Shown one piece after another: positions 8,777 to 19,002 of a DNA stretch of 64,000 nt. The DNA comes from Ruegeria arenilitoris (lineage in GTDB: Bacteria > Pseudomonadota > Alphaproteobacteria > Rhodobacterales > Rhodobacteraceae): contig NZ_WPZQ01000006.1 of assembly GCF_013030265.1 (NCBI RefSeq), positions 186,001-250,000 of the forward strand. The letters run 5' to 3'. Position 1 is the stretch's first letter; each line of letters opens with the position of its first letter. The position numbers were made by a program, and so were the translations under genes. A model generated the notes under the pieces. The model searched no databases. It was not told the origin of the DNA and saw nothing but the letters and a program-made list of their open reading frames with translations.

Positions 8777-8993
8777 TGGGTCACTCCTGCAAATTATACC
8801 TCGACAATAGGCGGCTGGTTTCACACTGGCCAAACAAAGCTTGGTGAGCGGGATATTCGGCTAATCCCAAACTCTGAACGTTCTGCAATGTTTGCTGTCC
8901 TACCTGCGATAACACGTTCAGCCATCTGCCCCTACTTTCGCAATACCGGTCGGAAACGCATCTGACCCAAACCCAAATTGAAAGGAAAACAGA

Positions 8994-9473
8994 ATGAAGT
9001 CCCTTGTTTTGACCACGCTTATCGCAACCCTGCCCCTGATTGCCGCCCCCGCTTTTGCTGCAGATGAGATCAACGTCTCGAATGGTATCTCGGCGGGTGG
9101 TGCACCGCTGGCGGCACATGGTGTCGATCTGGTTGCGCTGGTTCAGGACGGCAATCCGGTCGAAGGATTTGCCAACCACTCGGCCACATATGACGGTGCA
9201 TCCTATTACTTCACCTCATCCGAGAACCGCGAGGCATTCGAGGCCAACCCTGCAGCCTATCTTCCGCAGCACGGTGGTTTTTGCTCGTTTGGGGTATCTG
9301 TCGGCAAAAAGTTCGACGGGGATCCGGATCAGTATCTTGTTGCCGATGGCAAGCTCTATCTGTTCCTGAACGCTGCAACCCGCGCCAGCTTCCTGGAGGA
9401 CGTAACCGCCACGGCAAAAACTGCAGATGATCAGTGGTCTAAGATCAAGAGCATCGCTGTGGGCGAACTTTAA
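8994..9473 (+). CDS. Exported YHS-domain protein
   Basis: A 159-residue protein with signal peptide [25 protein letters not shown]. The mature part carries a YHS-like domain: [42 protein letters not shown] matches the usual YxFxSxxxxxxFxxxPxxYxPxxGGxC pattern (first residue here is N in NHS). Such small periplasmic YHS proteins are thought to bind metal or a ligand; the role is unproven. The start follows AGGAAAACAGA. Its stop overlaps the convergent cmk stop by 4 bases. Confidence 0.85.
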   Translation: MKSLVLTTLIATLPLIAAPAFAADEINVSNGISAGGAPLAAHGVDLVALVQDGNPVEGFANHSATYDGASYYFTSSENREAFEANPAAYLPQHGGFCSFGVSVGKKFDGDPDQYLVADGKLYLFLNAATRASFLEDVTATAKTADDQWSKIKSIAVGEL

Positions 9474-10126
9474 ATTTTGCCTGCTCTCTGCCCGTGGCGT
9501 TGATCCGCTACGGGCAACTTCTTTTGCACAACCGCAATTGCCTGTGCCAAAGCGTCATCAATGCTCAAATCTGAAGTATCCAGTAGAACAGCGTCATCTG
9601 CCGCTTTCATAGGGGCCGCGCTTCGCGCGGCATCGCGGGAATCACGCTCCCGCACATCGGCCAATACCTGTTCCCGCGTCACGTCTGCGCCTTTGGCGTT
9701 CAGCTCCAGATAGCGACGCTCAGCCCGGACCTCAGGGCTCGCCGTTACGAACAGCTTTACTTCGGCATGCGGGCAGATCACGGTCCCGATGTCCCGACCA
9801 TCCAGTACAGCACCGCCTGCCCTGCGGGCAAAGGCGCGCTGAAAGTCGACCAGCGCAGACCGAACCTCGGGAATAACCGCAACTTTCGATGCAGCCTGAG
9901 CGATATCGGCCGTACGCAGATCACCCTGCTCCAGCTCCTCGGCAGTTAGCGATTGCGCTGCGGTAACCGGGTCAACACCATCCAGCGTGCGTCGCCCAAC
10001 GGCGCGGTACAACAATCCGGTATCCAGATGTGCCAACCCGAACCGGGCCGCCACCCCTTTGGAAATGGTACCCTTCCCGGCAGCTGCCGGTCCGTCGATC
10101 GCGACTGTGAAGCTGGCTGTCGGCAT
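9470..10126 (-). CDS. cmk: Cytidylate kinase
   Basis: CMP kinase phosphorylates CMP and dCMP to the diphosphates. The 218 residues include the P-loop [13 protein letters not shown], the CMP-binding DGRDIGT segment and the LID-type [16 protein letters not shown]. The start is 5 bases after the aroA stop, the common aroA-cmk order; the partner rpsA that normally follows is displaced about 5 kb downstream. The stop overlaps that of the convergent YHS gene. Confidence 0.97.
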   Translation of the reverse strand: MPTASFTVAIDGPAAAGKGTISKGVAARFGLAHLDTGLLYRAVGRRTLDGVDPVTAAQSLTAEELEQGDLRTADIAQAASKVAVIPEVRSALVDFQRAFARRAGGAVLDGRDIGTVICPHAEVKLFVTASPEVRAERRYLELNAKGADVTREQVLADVRERDSRDAARSAAPMKAADDAVLLDTSDLSIDDALAQAIAVVQKKLPVADQRHGQRAGKI

Positions 10127-10131
10127 CGGAT

Positions 10132-11484
10132 TTACCGATTGTTCCGGCGCAGCTGAGCGCCAAGACTTGCCATCAAAGGCTCAAATATCGGGAAAGATGT
10201 GGCGATAGGGCCTGCATCATCAACCGTAACGCCCTGTTTTGCACCCATCCCCAGAATCATGAAGGACATGGCAATGCGGTGATCGAGAAAGCTCTCGCAA
10301 GTGCCGTTACCGGGCACTCCGCCGATACCCAGCCCTTCGACAGACCACCAATCATCACCCTCTTCGACTGTCACGCCATTTGCGCGCAAACCACGCGCCA
10401 TTGCATCGATCCGGTCGCTTTCCTTGACACGCAGTTCCTTGACACCGCCCATCATCGTGGTTCCGGTGGCATTTGCCGCGATAACCGACAGAACCGGGTA
10501 TTCATCAATCATCGAGGCCGCTCGTTCCGCCGGAACATTGATGCCCTTCATGTCTGGCGAGTAGCGCGCGCGCAGATCGGCGACAGGCTCGCCACCTTCT
10601 TCGCGCTCATTCTCATAGGTCAGATCGGCGCCCATCTCACGCAGGGTTGTGAACAGGCCTGCGCGGGTCGGGTTCAGACCGATCCCCGGCACCAGAACAT
10701 CCGATCCCGGCGTGATAAGCGCCGCGCAGACCGGGAACGCCGCGCTGGACGGATCACGCGGAACCGCGATGACTTGCGGCTTGAGTTCGGGACGACCAGT
10801 CAGGGTGATCACACGCCCCTCATCCGTGTCTTCAACAGTGATCTCTGCACCGAAACCGGCCAGCATACGCTCGGAATGGTCGCGCGTGGCCTCTTTCTCG
10901 ATCACTACGGTCTGGCCAGGAGCGTTCAGACCCGCCAGCAGCACCGCCGATTTAACCTGAGCCGACGGCACCGGAACCTCATACCGCACCGGGGTTGGGT
11001 CAGCAGCACCAACAATGGTCATCGGCAGACGGCCACCCGAACGGCCAACCGCCTGAGTTCCGAACAATGCCAACGGATCGGTGACGCGCGCCATGGGACG
11101 TTTGTTCAGGCTGGCGTCGCCCGTGAAGGTTGCATTGATCGGACAAGTCGCCATCGCGCCCATGATTAGTCGAACACCGGTGCCCGAGTTGCCGCAATCG
11201 ATCACCTGATCAGGCTCGGCAAAGCCGCCGACACCCACACCATGCACGGTCCACTCTCCGCCGCCGTGATCCGTGACTTCAGCCCCAAAAGCCCGCATCG
11301 CCTTGGCTGTATCCAGTACATCCTCACCCTCAAGCAGGCCCGAGATTTTCGTCTCACCCACAGCCATGGCGCCAAGGATCAGCGAACGGTGCGATATCGA
11401 CTTGTCTCCGGGCACCTCAGCTGTACCGGTCAGCGGGCCGCAGGGATGCGAGGTCATCGGGATGGGCGTGCCGTGTCCGGACAT
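10132..11484 (-). CDS. aroA: 3-phosphoshikimate 1-carboxyvinyltransferase (EPSP synthase)
   Basis: AroA joins phosphoenolpyruvate to shikimate-3-phosphate, the sixth shikimate-pathway step. The 450-residue protein has the substrate motifs [16 protein letters not shown], the GNSGTGVRL(I)MG loop and RVKESDRI. The MGAMA sequence in that loop (Ala after Gly, where plant-type enzymes have Gly-Thr) and GDKSISHR suggest a class II-type enzyme, but I would not infer inhibitor tolerance from reading alone. The ATG at 11484 is preceded by AAAAGGAGC; the open frame upstream overlaps the amidohydrolase gene. Cotranscribed with cmk. Confidence 0.97.
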   Translation of the reverse strand: MSGHGTPIPMTSHPCGPLTGTAEVPGDKSISHRSLILGAMAVGETKISGLLEGEDVLDTAKAMRAFGAEVTDHGGGEWTVHGVGVGGFAEPDQVIDCGNSGTGVRLIMGAMATCPINATFTGDASLNKRPMARVTDPLALFGTQAVGRSGGRLPMTIVGAADPTPVRYEVPVPSAQVKSAVLLAGLNAPGQTVVIEKEATRDHSERMLAGFGAEITVEDTDEGRVITLTGRPELKPQVIAVPRDPSSAAFPVCAALITPGSDVLVPGIGLNPTRAGLFTTLREMGADLTYENEREEGGEPVADLRARYSPDMKGINVPAERAASMIDEYPVLSVIAANATGTTMMGGVKELRVKESDRIDAMARGLRANGVTVEEGDDWWSVEGLGIGGVPGNGTCESFLDHRIAMSFMILGMGAKQGVTVDDAGPIATSFPIFEPLMASLGAQLRRNNR

Positions 11485-11581
11485 GGGGGCTCCTTTTGCG
11501 CTATCAGTCCTAGGCCGATTAGCGAATTGGGGCCGCTTGGTCCAGCGGCAATGATATGCACATTGACCGCAACGCGGTTTG

Positions 11582-12655
11582 TCAGGCCTCTCCCAGCCAT
11601 TTTGCCGGATTCTCTTCGGCGATCTGCCGGAACACTTCTTCCCCCAGCGCATTCCGCAAACGAATACATACTGCCTTCTCCGACAGCTTTTCCTGACGGG
11701 TCATGTAATAATCCGACCCGAACAGAACCCGGGAGCGCAATCTCTCGCTTTCCTCATCATCTCCGGTCAGAAACATTCTCAGGAAAGGCGCATAGTCCTC
11801 GAACTGAAACAGCGTGTACGAGATGTCAGTCCAGAGGCCCGGATAATCTCCGCTGCCAATCATACGCCGGATCTCCACTTGCCAGTTCTGGCTGAATGCA
11901 TCGTCCAGAGGTTCTTCCCGATCCGGGTTGGCATAGGCTTCCCAGTCGCGTTGCCCACCGAAATGCGCAAGACAAATCCTAAGCTTGGGATGAGCCCGCA
12001 TTACCGGGATAAAGGCCTCGGGCTCTGTGTACCGGTCTGCCCAGTAATCGGACAGATAACGCCCCTGCACTCCACCGCGCGAGCAGTGAGACATGACCGG
12101 CAGGTTCATTTCCTCCAGACGAGGATAGACATATTGCATCAATACCGGATCATCCGGGGCAAACCCCAGCCGGGGGTATAGCTTGAGGCCACGAAATTTC
12201 AGACCGTCAATTGCGCGCCACACCTCCTTTGCCTGCGGGTCAGCACGTGGGTCAATGGTAGCAAATGGAATAACAGACCCACCGACCTCAGGGTCACCAG
12301 CAAGCTTGGCCAACTCGTCATGCTGGGCATTAAGCGGAACCTCTGGTGCGCCGTACCCAAATGCAGACAGCTCCATCGGCAGAACGACAAATCGGGTGTT
12401 GCCCGGATAGTGTCGCCGCATGTTGTCGAGAATGTCGCGTTGGCTGTCTTCTGCAGTCTCCTGTTGGAAACGCGACAGCCGATCCAACTTTTCCGCAACG
12501 GGATGTTGTCCGATCAGGCGGGCCCCAAATGCCAGCAGCTTTAGAAGCCATGGCATTTTCTTGAAGGGCTTGAGCGCCGGATAAGGATAATCCTCGGGCA
12601 CATGCCGCCCGTGGAATAAGTGGGTATGGCAATTTGTGATCTGAATATCAGACAT
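11582..12655 (-). CDS. Amidohydrolase-2 family metal-dependent hydrolase
   Basis: A 357-residue TIM-barrel protein of the amidohydrolase superfamily (Amidohydro_2). Visible metal-site motifs are the N-terminal NCHTHLF, the KLYPRLG strand, [14 protein letters not shown] and the C-terminal LFGSDYYM with the conserved Asp. Family members decarboxylate or hydrolyse aromatic or lactone substrates; the substrate here is unknown. It stands alone between trmB and aroA on the same strand. Confidence 0.88.
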   Translation of the reverse strand: MSDIQITNCHTHLFHGRHVPEDYPYPALKPFKKMPWLLKLLAFGARLIGQHPVAEKLDRLSRFQQETAEDSQRDILDNMRRHYPGNTRFVVLPMELSAFGYGAPEVPLNAQHDELAKLAGDPEVGGSVIPFATIDPRADPQAKEVWRAIDGLKFRGLKLYPRLGFAPDDPVLMQYVYPRLEEMNLPVMSHCSRGGVQGRYLSDYWADRYTEPEAFIPVMRAHPKLRICLAHFGGQRDWEAYANPDREEPLDDAFSQNWQVEIRRMIGSGDYPGLWTDISYTLFQFEDYAPFLRMFLTGDDEESERLRSRVLFGSDYYMTRQEKLSEKAVCIRLRNALGEEVFRQIAEENPAKWLGEA

Positions 12656-12745
12656 GGCAATTCCTGAAAAATACTTGTGCGAAAGAAACGCGCGTGGCGT
12701 TCCCAGCCTAGCATAGCGATCAGGATTACAGAAATCTGAAAGGGA

Positions 12746-13459
12746 TCAGCCCTCGGTCCGGCGGAAGGTCAGATAATGAGGTGTCCGCCCTTCGCGCAGA
12801 GCCTTTTGCTCATACCGTGTCGAGATCCAGTCATCCCAAGGCTCGCGCCAGTCGGACGGTCGTTCAGCCAGCCATTCAAAGCCTGCGCGCGGAACCTCTT
12901 CGAGGGTCTGGCGAACGTAGTCGGGAATATCCGTTGCAACCCGAAAAATCGATCCGGGCTTCAGCACCCGAGCCAGCGGCTCAAGGTGTTCAGGCGTGAC
13001 AAAGCGGCGGCGGTGGTGCCGCTTTTTAGGCCATGGATCGGGATACAGCAGAAACGCGCGTGAAATGCTGGCGTCTGGCAACACATCGAACAGATCACGC
13101 GCATCCCCAGGATGCACCGCCAGATTTTCGACACCCGCCTTGCGGATTTTGCCCAACAGCATGGCCACACCGTTGATGAAAGGTTCAGCGCCAATGATTC
13201 CGATGTCCGGGTTCTGCTGCGCCTGATGCACCAGATGTTCGCCCCCACCAAAGCCAATTTCCAGCCAGACGGGTTTGCCACCGAACCGTGCATCCAGATC
13301 GATCGGTGTCCGTTCGGGGTTGGTCTCCCAATCCACTGCACCCGGCGAAAGATCGGACAGATCCTCGGACAGATAGGTCTTTTGGCTGGGCTTCAGGGTT
13401 TTTCCCTTGAAGCGGCCATAGAAATTCCTGCGGGGGCGTTTTGGGGTCTCGGTGCTCAT
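12746..13459 (-). CDS. trmB: tRNA (guanine-N7-)-methyltransferase
   Basis: TrmB methylates G46 of tRNA to m7G using SAM. The 237-residue protein has the SAM motif WLEIGFGGGEHL, the NGVAMLLGKI and FLLYPDPWPKKRHHRRRFV segments characteristic of the family, and C-terminal TRYEQKALREGR. I chose ATG at 13459 (MSTETPKRPRRNFYGR); the upstream extension adds twelve atypical residues. It follows metK on the same strand after a strong terminator. Confidence 0.95.
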   Translation of the reverse strand: MSTETPKRPRRNFYGRFKGKTLKPSQKTYLSEDLSDLSPGAVDWETNPERTPIDLDARFGGKPVWLEIGFGGGEHLVHQAQQNPDIGIIGAEPFINGVAMLLGKIRKAGVENLAVHPGDARDLFDVLPDASISRAFLLYPDPWPKKRHHRRRFVTPEHLEPLARVLKPGSIFRVATDIPDYVRQTLEEVPRAGFEWLAERPSDWREPWDDWISTRYEQKALREGRTPHYLTFRRTEG

Positions 13460-13532
13460 GGCGGTGGCCTTACTTTGAGACCGGTACCGTTGCAAGAGGC
13501 GAGGTCAGGTGAACCATGACGCTCCCGCAACG

Positions 13533-13560
13533 AAAAACGCGCCCCGGAGGGCGCGCTTTG
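13533..13560 (-). terminator. Intrinsic terminator of metK
   Basis: On the minus strand CGCGCCC-TCCG-GGGCGCG forms a 7-bp GC stem with a four-base loop followed by TTTTT. It lies about 15 bases after the metK stop. Confidence 0.88.
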
Positions 13561-13573
13561 CAATGTTTGCAGA

Positions 13574-14755
13574 TCAGACTGCTTTTTTCAGGGTGTCGAC
13601 CAGATCGGTGCGCTCCCAGCTAAAGCCACCATCTGCATCCGGTTCGCGGCCAAAGTGGCCATATGCTGCCGTGCGCTGATAGATCGGCTTGTTCAGCTGC
13701 AGATGCTCACGAATGCCACGCGGCGTCAGGTCCATGGCTTCGCTAACTGCCTTTTCAATCTCAGCATTCGCGATCTGACCTGTGCCATGTGCGTCCGCGT
13801 AGATCGACAGCGGCTTGGAAACACCAATCGCATAGCTCAGCTGGATGGTGCAGCGCTCGGCCATGCCGGCAGCCACAACGTTCTTGGCCAGATAGCGCGC
13901 AGCGTAAGCCGCCGAACGGTCAACCTTGGTCGGGTCTTTACCCGAGAAGGCGCCACCACCATGAGGTGCGGCACCACCGTAGGTATCCACAATGATCTTG
14001 CGACCGGTCAAACCGGCATCACCATCAGGGCCGCCAATTACGAATTTTCCCGTCGGGTTCACGTGCCACTCGGTCTCGTCGCTCAGCCAGCCTTCGGGCA
14101 GGGATTCAGTGATGTAGGGCTCAACAATCTTGCGGATATCGTCCGATGTCAGGGATTCATCCAAATGCTGCGTCGACAGAACGATCGAGCTTACGCCGAC
14201 CGGCTTGCCGTCACGATAGATAACCGACAGCTGCGATTTCGCGTCCGGGCCCAGCGCAGGCTCGGTGCCGTTCTTACGCACTTCGGCCAGACGGCGCAGA
14301 ATCGCGTGCGAGTACTGGATCGGTGCAGGCATCAGTGCAGGTGTTTCGGTCGTCGCATAACCGAACATGATGCCCTGGTCACCAGCGCCTTCGTCTTTAT
14401 CGCTGGATGCATCAACGCCCTGGGCAATATGCGCAGACTGCTCGTGCAACAGGTTTGTTACTTCAACGGTTTCGTGGTGGAATTTATCCTGCTCGTAACC
14501 GATGTCTTTGACACAGGCGCGCGCGATTTCTTCGATACGGCCCATGTAGTCATGCAGCTTTTCCTGATCAGACAGACCTACTTCTCCACCGATGACGACC
14601 CGGTTGGTCGTAGCAAAGGTTTCGCACGCCACGCGCGCTTCGGGTTCTTCATTCAGAAATGCGTCGAGTACTGCATCGGAAATACGGTCACAGACCTTAT
14701 CCGGGTGCCCTTCGGATACGGATTCCGAAGTAAATGTGTAGTTCAGTCTGGACAT
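13574..14755 (-). CDS. metK: S-adenosylmethionine synthetase
   Basis: MetK makes SAM from methionine and ATP. The 393-residue protein opens with [29 protein letters not shown] and has the [12 protein letters not shown] and [19 protein letters not shown] motifs. ATG at 14755 is preceded by TGGAGC, which is part of a SAM/SAH-type riboswitch, so translation should fall when SAM is abundant. Monocistronic, with a strong terminator downstream. Confidence 0.98.
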   Translation of the reverse strand: MSRLNYTFTSESVSEGHPDKVCDRISDAVLDAFLNEEPEARVACETFATTNRVVIGGEVGLSDQEKLHDYMGRIEEIARACVKDIGYEQDKFHHETVEVTNLLHEQSAHIAQGVDASSDKDEGAGDQGIMFGYATTETPALMPAPIQYSHAILRRLAEVRKNGTEPALGPDAKSQLSVIYRDGKPVGVSSIVLSTQHLDESLTSDDIRKIVEPYITESLPEGWLSDETEWHVNPTGKFVIGGPDGDAGLTGRKIIVDTYGGAAPHGGGAFSGKDPTKVDRSAAYAARYLAKNVVAAGMAERCTIQLSYAIGVSKPLSIYADAHGTGQIANAEIEKAVSEAMDLTPRGIREHLQLNKPIYQRTAAYGHFGREPDADGGFSWERTDLVDTLKKAV

Positions 14756-14808
14756 GAAAGTGCTCCATTGAGATTTCCCTGCCACGTCAGGAAGCCGTTG
14801 TGACAGGC
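14756..14808 (-). promoter_or_regulatory. SAM/SAH riboswitch upstream of metK
   Basis: Directly before metK the minus strand carries GTCACAACGGCTTCCTGACG (14785-14804) followed after a variable loop by CAATGGAGCAC (14760-14770). This matches my memory of the SAM/SAH riboswitch class found before metK in Rhodobacterales: a short stem-loop whose loop pairs with the GGAGC that is also the Shine-Dalgarno sequence. Ligand binding would hide the ribosome-binding site. Confidence 0.85.
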
Positions 14809-14857
14809 GCCCGACGGGATACGCCCAGAAAAACAAAGGGTCAATCGGAAATTAGCC

Positions 14858-16357
14858 TCAATCCTTCCGGACGTTGCGCACAAGCAGCAGAAACAGGGCG
14901 GATAACATCAGAAATACCGGAAAATCGCCCGTTCGGGCATAAATCGTGGGTTTCAGTGGCTGCGGCAATGTCGCGTCCACATACCCAGCCTGATCAAGTG
15001 CCAGGGAGTGTGTCACCCGCCCAAGCGGATCAATCATCGCAGATACGCCTGTATTGGCCGAACGCATCATCGGCAGACCCTGCTCGATCGCGCGCATCTG
15101 TGCCTGTGCCAGATGTTGATACGGCCCTGACCGCGTTCCAAACCAGGCATCGTTGGTGATTTGCAACAGAAAGTCTGCCCTGTCCGGGGCCGCCAATACA
15201 TCCTGCGTAAAAACTGCCTCATAGCAGATCAATGGCAACGCCTTACCAAGCTTACCTGCATCCATCAGCGCAGCACCGGGTCCTGCACTGAAGCCATTGC
15301 CGGTGGTCGCGGCAAGACCGAAAATCCCAAACCGCGCCATGAGATCGCCGAAGGGCACATATTCACCAAACGGCGCAAGATGATGCTTGTCGTATAGACC
15401 GCTTTGCCGCCCGTTCTCATCGAGATAGATCATCGAGTTGTAGATACGCGGACCGTCTCCGCGCTGAATACCCAGAAAGACCGGCGTTCCGTCAGCCGCA
15501 TGTGCAATAGCGCTGAGATACGGCTGGGCGCTTGCCAACCAGGCGGGAACAGATGTTTCCGGCCAGACGATCAGATCCGGCTGTGGCTCTGCTGCGGTGA
15601 ACTCAATCTGTCGCGCGAAAAACAGTGGCGCGTAATCCGGATCCCATTTCTGATGTTGCGGCGCATTGGGTTGCACCAGACGCACGGTGTTTTCGGTTTC
15701 AACTACAGCCGGGCGGATCGATGCGTAGCCCAGCGCCAGCACAGCAAAGCCAACACTCAGAGCCAAAGGAAGGACCACTGCTCGTGACCCCTTGGGTGCA
15801 GACAAGGCAGCCCCCAACGGCAGCGTCGCGGCGAAGGTCAGTGCGGCCAATCCGTAGGGACCGATCAGGGATAACAGCTGCGCGACCAGCGTGTTCACCC
15901 AAACCTGCGAGACACCTGCCCACGGAAATCCGGTCAGCACGTAACCTCGCGCGAATTCAGTGATGGATAAAGCTACAGCAAGCAATACACTCTGTCGCAC
16001 AGCTGAAAACGCTGGCCTTCGCGATATCCAAAAGGCAGGTGCCCAGAACAGGGCCAACCCTCCCGCCATGAAAACAAGGGCGAAAGGTGCCATCCAGGCA
16101 TGGCGGTCAGCATCGACCTGAAAGGGTTCGATGATCCAGTTCAACGCATGGGCGAAATAACCGGTTGCGAAGAACCATCCAATCCAGGCTGCTCTGGCCC
16201 GGGTTTCACTGGCCAGAAACAGTGGGGCAATCAACACCAGTGCAATCAGTGTCGCGCCCCAATAGCCGAATGGGGCCAACCCATAAGCACCAACTGCGCC
16301 TAGCAAGGCTGCTAACGCAAGTATCAGCCAAAAGGGCCAGCCTGTGGCAGGGTTCAT
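14858..16357 (-). CDS. lnt: Apolipoprotein N-acyltransferase
   Basis: Lnt adds the third acyl chain to lipoproteins at the outer face of the inner membrane. The 499-residue protein has about six or more N-terminal hydrophobic segments (roughly residues 8-205) followed by a nitrilase-type domain with catalytic-type residues: Glu in VWPETSVPAWL, Lys in YDKHHLAPFGEYVPFGD and Cys in PLICYEAVF. Its start overlaps the corC stop (ATGA), so it belongs to the phoH-ybeY-corC-lnt operon. Confidence 0.95.
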   Translation of the reverse strand: MNPATGWPFWLILALAALLGAVGAYGLAPFGYWGATLIALVLIAPLFLASETRARAAWIGWFFATGYFAHALNWIIEPFQVDADRHAWMAPFALVFMAGGLALFWAPAFWISRRPAFSAVRQSVLLAVALSITEFARGYVLTGFPWAGVSQVWVNTLVAQLLSLIGPYGLAALTFAATLPLGAALSAPKGSRAVVLPLALSVGFAVLALGYASIRPAVVETENTVRLVQPNAPQHQKWDPDYAPLFFARQIEFTAAEPQPDLIVWPETSVPAWLASAQPYLSAIAHAADGTPVFLGIQRGDGPRIYNSMIYLDENGRQSGLYDKHHLAPFGEYVPFGDLMARFGIFGLAATTGNGFSAGPGAALMDAGKLGKALPLICYEAVFTQDVLAAPDRADFLLQITNDAWFGTRSGPYQHLAQAQMRAIEQGLPMMRSANTGVSAMIDPLGRVTHSLALDQAGYVDATLPQPLKPTIYARTGDFPVFLMLSALFLLLVRNVRKD

Positions 16358-17241
16358 GCAGCGATATCCGGTAACATGACACGCAGACGCTTGATGCGGC
16401 GTGGATCGGCATCGATCACCTCAAATTCGGGTCCTTCAGGATGCAACACAACCTCGCCCCGCGCAGGTACACGACCCGACAACATGAAGACCAGTCCGCC
16501 CAGAGTGTCGATCTCTTCTTCATCCACATCTTCGTGGCTGGTCAACGAGCGGCCGATCTCGGCCTCAAAATCCTCAAGCGAGACCCGGGCCTGAACCACA
16601 TAACAGCCCGGTTTTTCCTGGATCCACAGCTGATCTTCGTCGGCGTCGTGCTCGTCCGCGATTTCACCAACGACCTGTTCAATCAAATCTTCGATCGTCA
16701 ACAGACCATCGACACCACCGTATTCATCGATCACCAGTGCCATATGGCGGCGTTCGGTCTGCATCTTAGTCAGCAGAACCCCGATGGGCATGGACGGCGG
16801 CACAAACAGAAGCGTTCTGAGCATTGATCGCAAATCGAACTCGGACGACCCGCCATTGAAGCCGTGCGTCAGGGCAAAATCCTTGAGGTGCACAAATCCC
16901 AAAGGCGTATCCAAGGTACCATCATACACAGGGATCCGGGAAAGACCGCTATCGCGGAACACCTGCGCAAGTTCATCCTTGGCGATTGTCGAGGGAACTG
17001 ACACGATTTCCGCCGTCGGGATCGCAACGTCTTCAACCCGCATCCGGCGCAGGTTTATCATGCCCCGAGGCTGAGAGCTCACGCTTTCGTGGCCGTTTAT
17101 CAACCCGGCCTCTTCCTCACCATGCGAGGAGAAGGCATCAATTATTCGAGTAAAAAATCCGCTTTTCTCTTCGGTGTCATTGTTGCCGTTCTCTGGAAGC
17201 GCGCTTTGCGCCGCCCTAGAACTGCCGTCTGTATCGCCCAT
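16354..17241 (-). CDS. corC: CBS-domain CorC/HlyC-type transporter-associated protein
   Basis: A 295-residue soluble protein with a tandem CBS pair (about residues 66-195; EDVAIPTAEIVSVP, HMALVIDEYGGVDGLLTIEDLIEQVVGEIADEHD) and a C-terminal CorC_HlyC domain (TLGGLVFMLSGRVPARGE). CorC is linked to magnesium/cobalt efflux in enterobacteria, and close relatives have been called hemolysins; there is no membrane domain here. The operon position between ybeY and lnt is highly conserved. Confidence 0.92.
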   Translation of the reverse strand: MGDTDGSSRAAQSALPENGNNDTEEKSGFFTRIIDAFSSHGEEEAGLINGHESVSSQPRGMINLRRMRVEDVAIPTAEIVSVPSTIAKDELAQVFRDSGLSRIPVYDGTLDTPLGFVHLKDFALTHGFNGGSSEFDLRSMLRTLLFVPPSMPIGVLLTKMQTERRHMALVIDEYGGVDGLLTIEDLIEQVVGEIADEHDADEDQLWIQEKPGCYVVQARVSLEDFEAEIGRSLTSHEDVDEEEIDTLGGLVFMLSGRVPARGEVVLHPEGPEFEVIDADPRRIKRLRVMLPDIAA

Positions 17242-17277
17242 TATCCTGTTCCAACTATTCAGGCAGAATTGCCCACA

Positions 17278-17772
17278 TTACCCATTATATGGGTCATCAA
17301 TACCCATTTTGCCAAGTATCTCGACCTCGATGCTTTCCATCAAAGTGGCGTCGCGGTCACGAATGTGATCGTAACCAAGCAAATGCAACATTGCGTGAAT
17401 GATCAAATGGGTCACGTGATCATCCATGGATTTCCCGGCGGCCTCCGCCTCGCGGGCACATGTGTCGTACGAAATTGCGATGTCACCCAAAGCAATTTCC
17501 CCTGTAAAATCAGGGCTCGGCAGAGACGGATGCTGCCCCGCTTCCTCTGCGGCCAGATCTTCTGCAGGCCAGCTTAACACATTTGTCGCTGACGGCTTTT
17601 CACGGAATTCGGCGTTCAATTCAGCAATTCTGGCGTCATCACACCCCAGCAGGCTGATTTCGCATATGTCGGAATCGATCCCGAACCGTTCCAGAACAGC
17701 ATCGATCGCCCGCCCGGACAAAAGCTCCAGATCGGTCCAGCGTGCGTCCTCAACGGATAATTCCAGGTTCAT
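17278..17772 (-). CDS. ybeY: Endoribonuclease YbeY
   Basis: YbeY is a zinc-dependent RNase involved in 16S rRNA 3' end maturation and ribosome quality control. The 164-residue protein shows the metal motif H-x3-H-x5-H (IIHAMLHLLGYDH, His126, His130, His136) and the NVLSWP and GDIAIS segments. It lies between phoH and corC in the conserved operon; the gaps are 45 and 36 bases. Confidence 0.96.
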   Translation of the reverse strand: MNLELSVEDARWTDLELLSGRAIDAVLERFGIDSDICEISLLGCDDARIAELNAEFREKPSATNVLSWPAEDLAAEEAGQHPSLPSPDFTGEIALGDIAISYDTCAREAEAAGKSMDDHVTHLIIHAMLHLLGYDHIRDRDATLMESIEVEILGKMGIDDPYNG

Positions 17773-17817
17773 GCCACTATATTCCTTGAGGCCCCAACTT
17801 ATCAGAGGCCCGGCATT

Positions 17818-18840
17818 CTATCCTGTTTCACGGCCCGCATCGGCCTCATACGCCTCGATGATCGCAGCGACAAGCGGATGACGCACCACATCCTTGGAGG
17901 TGAAGTAATTGAAGCTGATATTCGGGATCGTTTTCAGCAACCTCTCGGCATCGGCCAGACCGGATTGAACCCCACGAGGCAGATCCACCTGAGACCGGTC
18001 GCCTGTAATGACCATCCGGCTCCCCTCGCCCAGACGGGTCAGGAACATCTTCATTTGCATCGTGGTGGCGTTTTGTGCTTCGTCCAGCACGACAAAGGCA
18101 TTTGCCAGCGTCCGTCCCCGCATGAAGGCCAGCGGCGCGATTTCGATTCGCTTCTCTTCAATCAGCTTGGCAAGCTGTTTGCCCGGCAGGAAGTCGTTCA
18201 AGGCATCGTATAGCGGCTGCATGTACGGATCGACCTTGTCCTTCATGTCACCCGGAAGGTAGCCCAGCTTTTCTCCGGCCTCGACCGCCGGACGGCTGAG
18301 GATGATCCGGTCAACATGACCCCCTATGAACATCGACACACCAACAGCGACTGCCAGATAGGTCTTACCGGTGCCCGCTGGTCCAATGCCAAAGGCCAGT
18401 TCATTGTTGAACAGAGACTGAACATAAGCCTTTTGAGCGTCCGTACGCGGCTCGACCAGCTTTTTACGGGTCTTGATCTCGACCGTGCCGCCCTTGAACA
18501 TTTCGAGCTGGTCACCATCACGCGAACCTGTTCCAACCTCGGAATTGCCCATCCGCAATTCCCGGTCGACATCGGCGGCTTCAACGTCGCGGCCACCTTC
18601 CAGCCGAGTGTATAGCGCCTGCAACACCTCAATGGCCTGTTTCTGGGCATCCTCTTCGCCCATGATGACAAGCTGATTGCCACGCCTCACGATCTGAACC
18701 GAAAGCTTCTGCTCAATATCAGTCAGATTGCGGTCATACTCGCCGCACAGATCTATCAGCAACCGATTGTCAGGAAATTCTACAAGCGCCTCGCGTTGGG
18801 GCATCTCATCTTGCGGTGGGGTAAGGGCACCGATGGCCAA
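17818..18840 (-). CDS. phoH: PhoH-like ATPase (YbeZ type)
   Basis: A 340-residue PhoH-family ATPase with an N-terminal KH-like region, Walker A GPAGTGKT (153-160), and Walker B-type VVLDEAQN. It is encoded just before ybeY, with which it is thought to work in RNA or ribosome metabolism. The start is TTG at 18840, preceded by CAGGAGAAC with good spacing; I see no better ATG before the conserved EFPDNRLLIDLCGEYD segment. Confidence 0.94.
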   Translation of the reverse strand: MAIGALTPPQDEMPQREALVEFPDNRLLIDLCGEYDRNLTDIEQKLSVQIVRRGNQLVIMGEEDAQKQAIEVLQALYTRLEGGRDVEAADVDRELRMGNSEVGTGSRDGDQLEMFKGGTVEIKTRKKLVEPRTDAQKAYVQSLFNNELAFGIGPAGTGKTYLAVAVGVSMFIGGHVDRIILSRPAVEAGEKLGYLPGDMKDKVDPYMQPLYDALNDFLPGKQLAKLIEEKRIEIAPLAFMRGRTLANAFVVLDEAQNATTMQMKMFLTRLGEGSRMVITGDRSQVDLPRGVQSGLADAERLLKTIPNISFNYFTSKDVVRHPLVAAIIEAYEADAGRETG

Positions 18841-18951
18841 TCCGTTCTCCTGTCTTGGCGTTTCACCTCAAGCGTGACAACAAAACCGGGTCGGCGCAAG
18901 CCGCAGTTTCTAAAAATTTACACCTTATGATAAAACCGCCAATGGCACGCA

Positions 18952-18978
18952 AAAATCCGCCTTGGAACAAGGCGATTT
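18952..18978 (-). terminator. Terminator downstream of the outer-membrane protein gene
   Basis: On the minus strand CGCCTT-GTTCC-AAGGCG forms a 6-bp stem followed by GATTTTTG. It lies about 25 bases after the stop at 19003. Confidence 0.75.
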
Positions 18979-19002
18979 AAGGCCGAAGAACCTCGTGGTG
19001 GA

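Noticed and set aside
13655..14803. Open frame of 382 codons antisense to metK
   Set aside because: It mirrors the metK reading frame; no family motif is seen and metK is certain.
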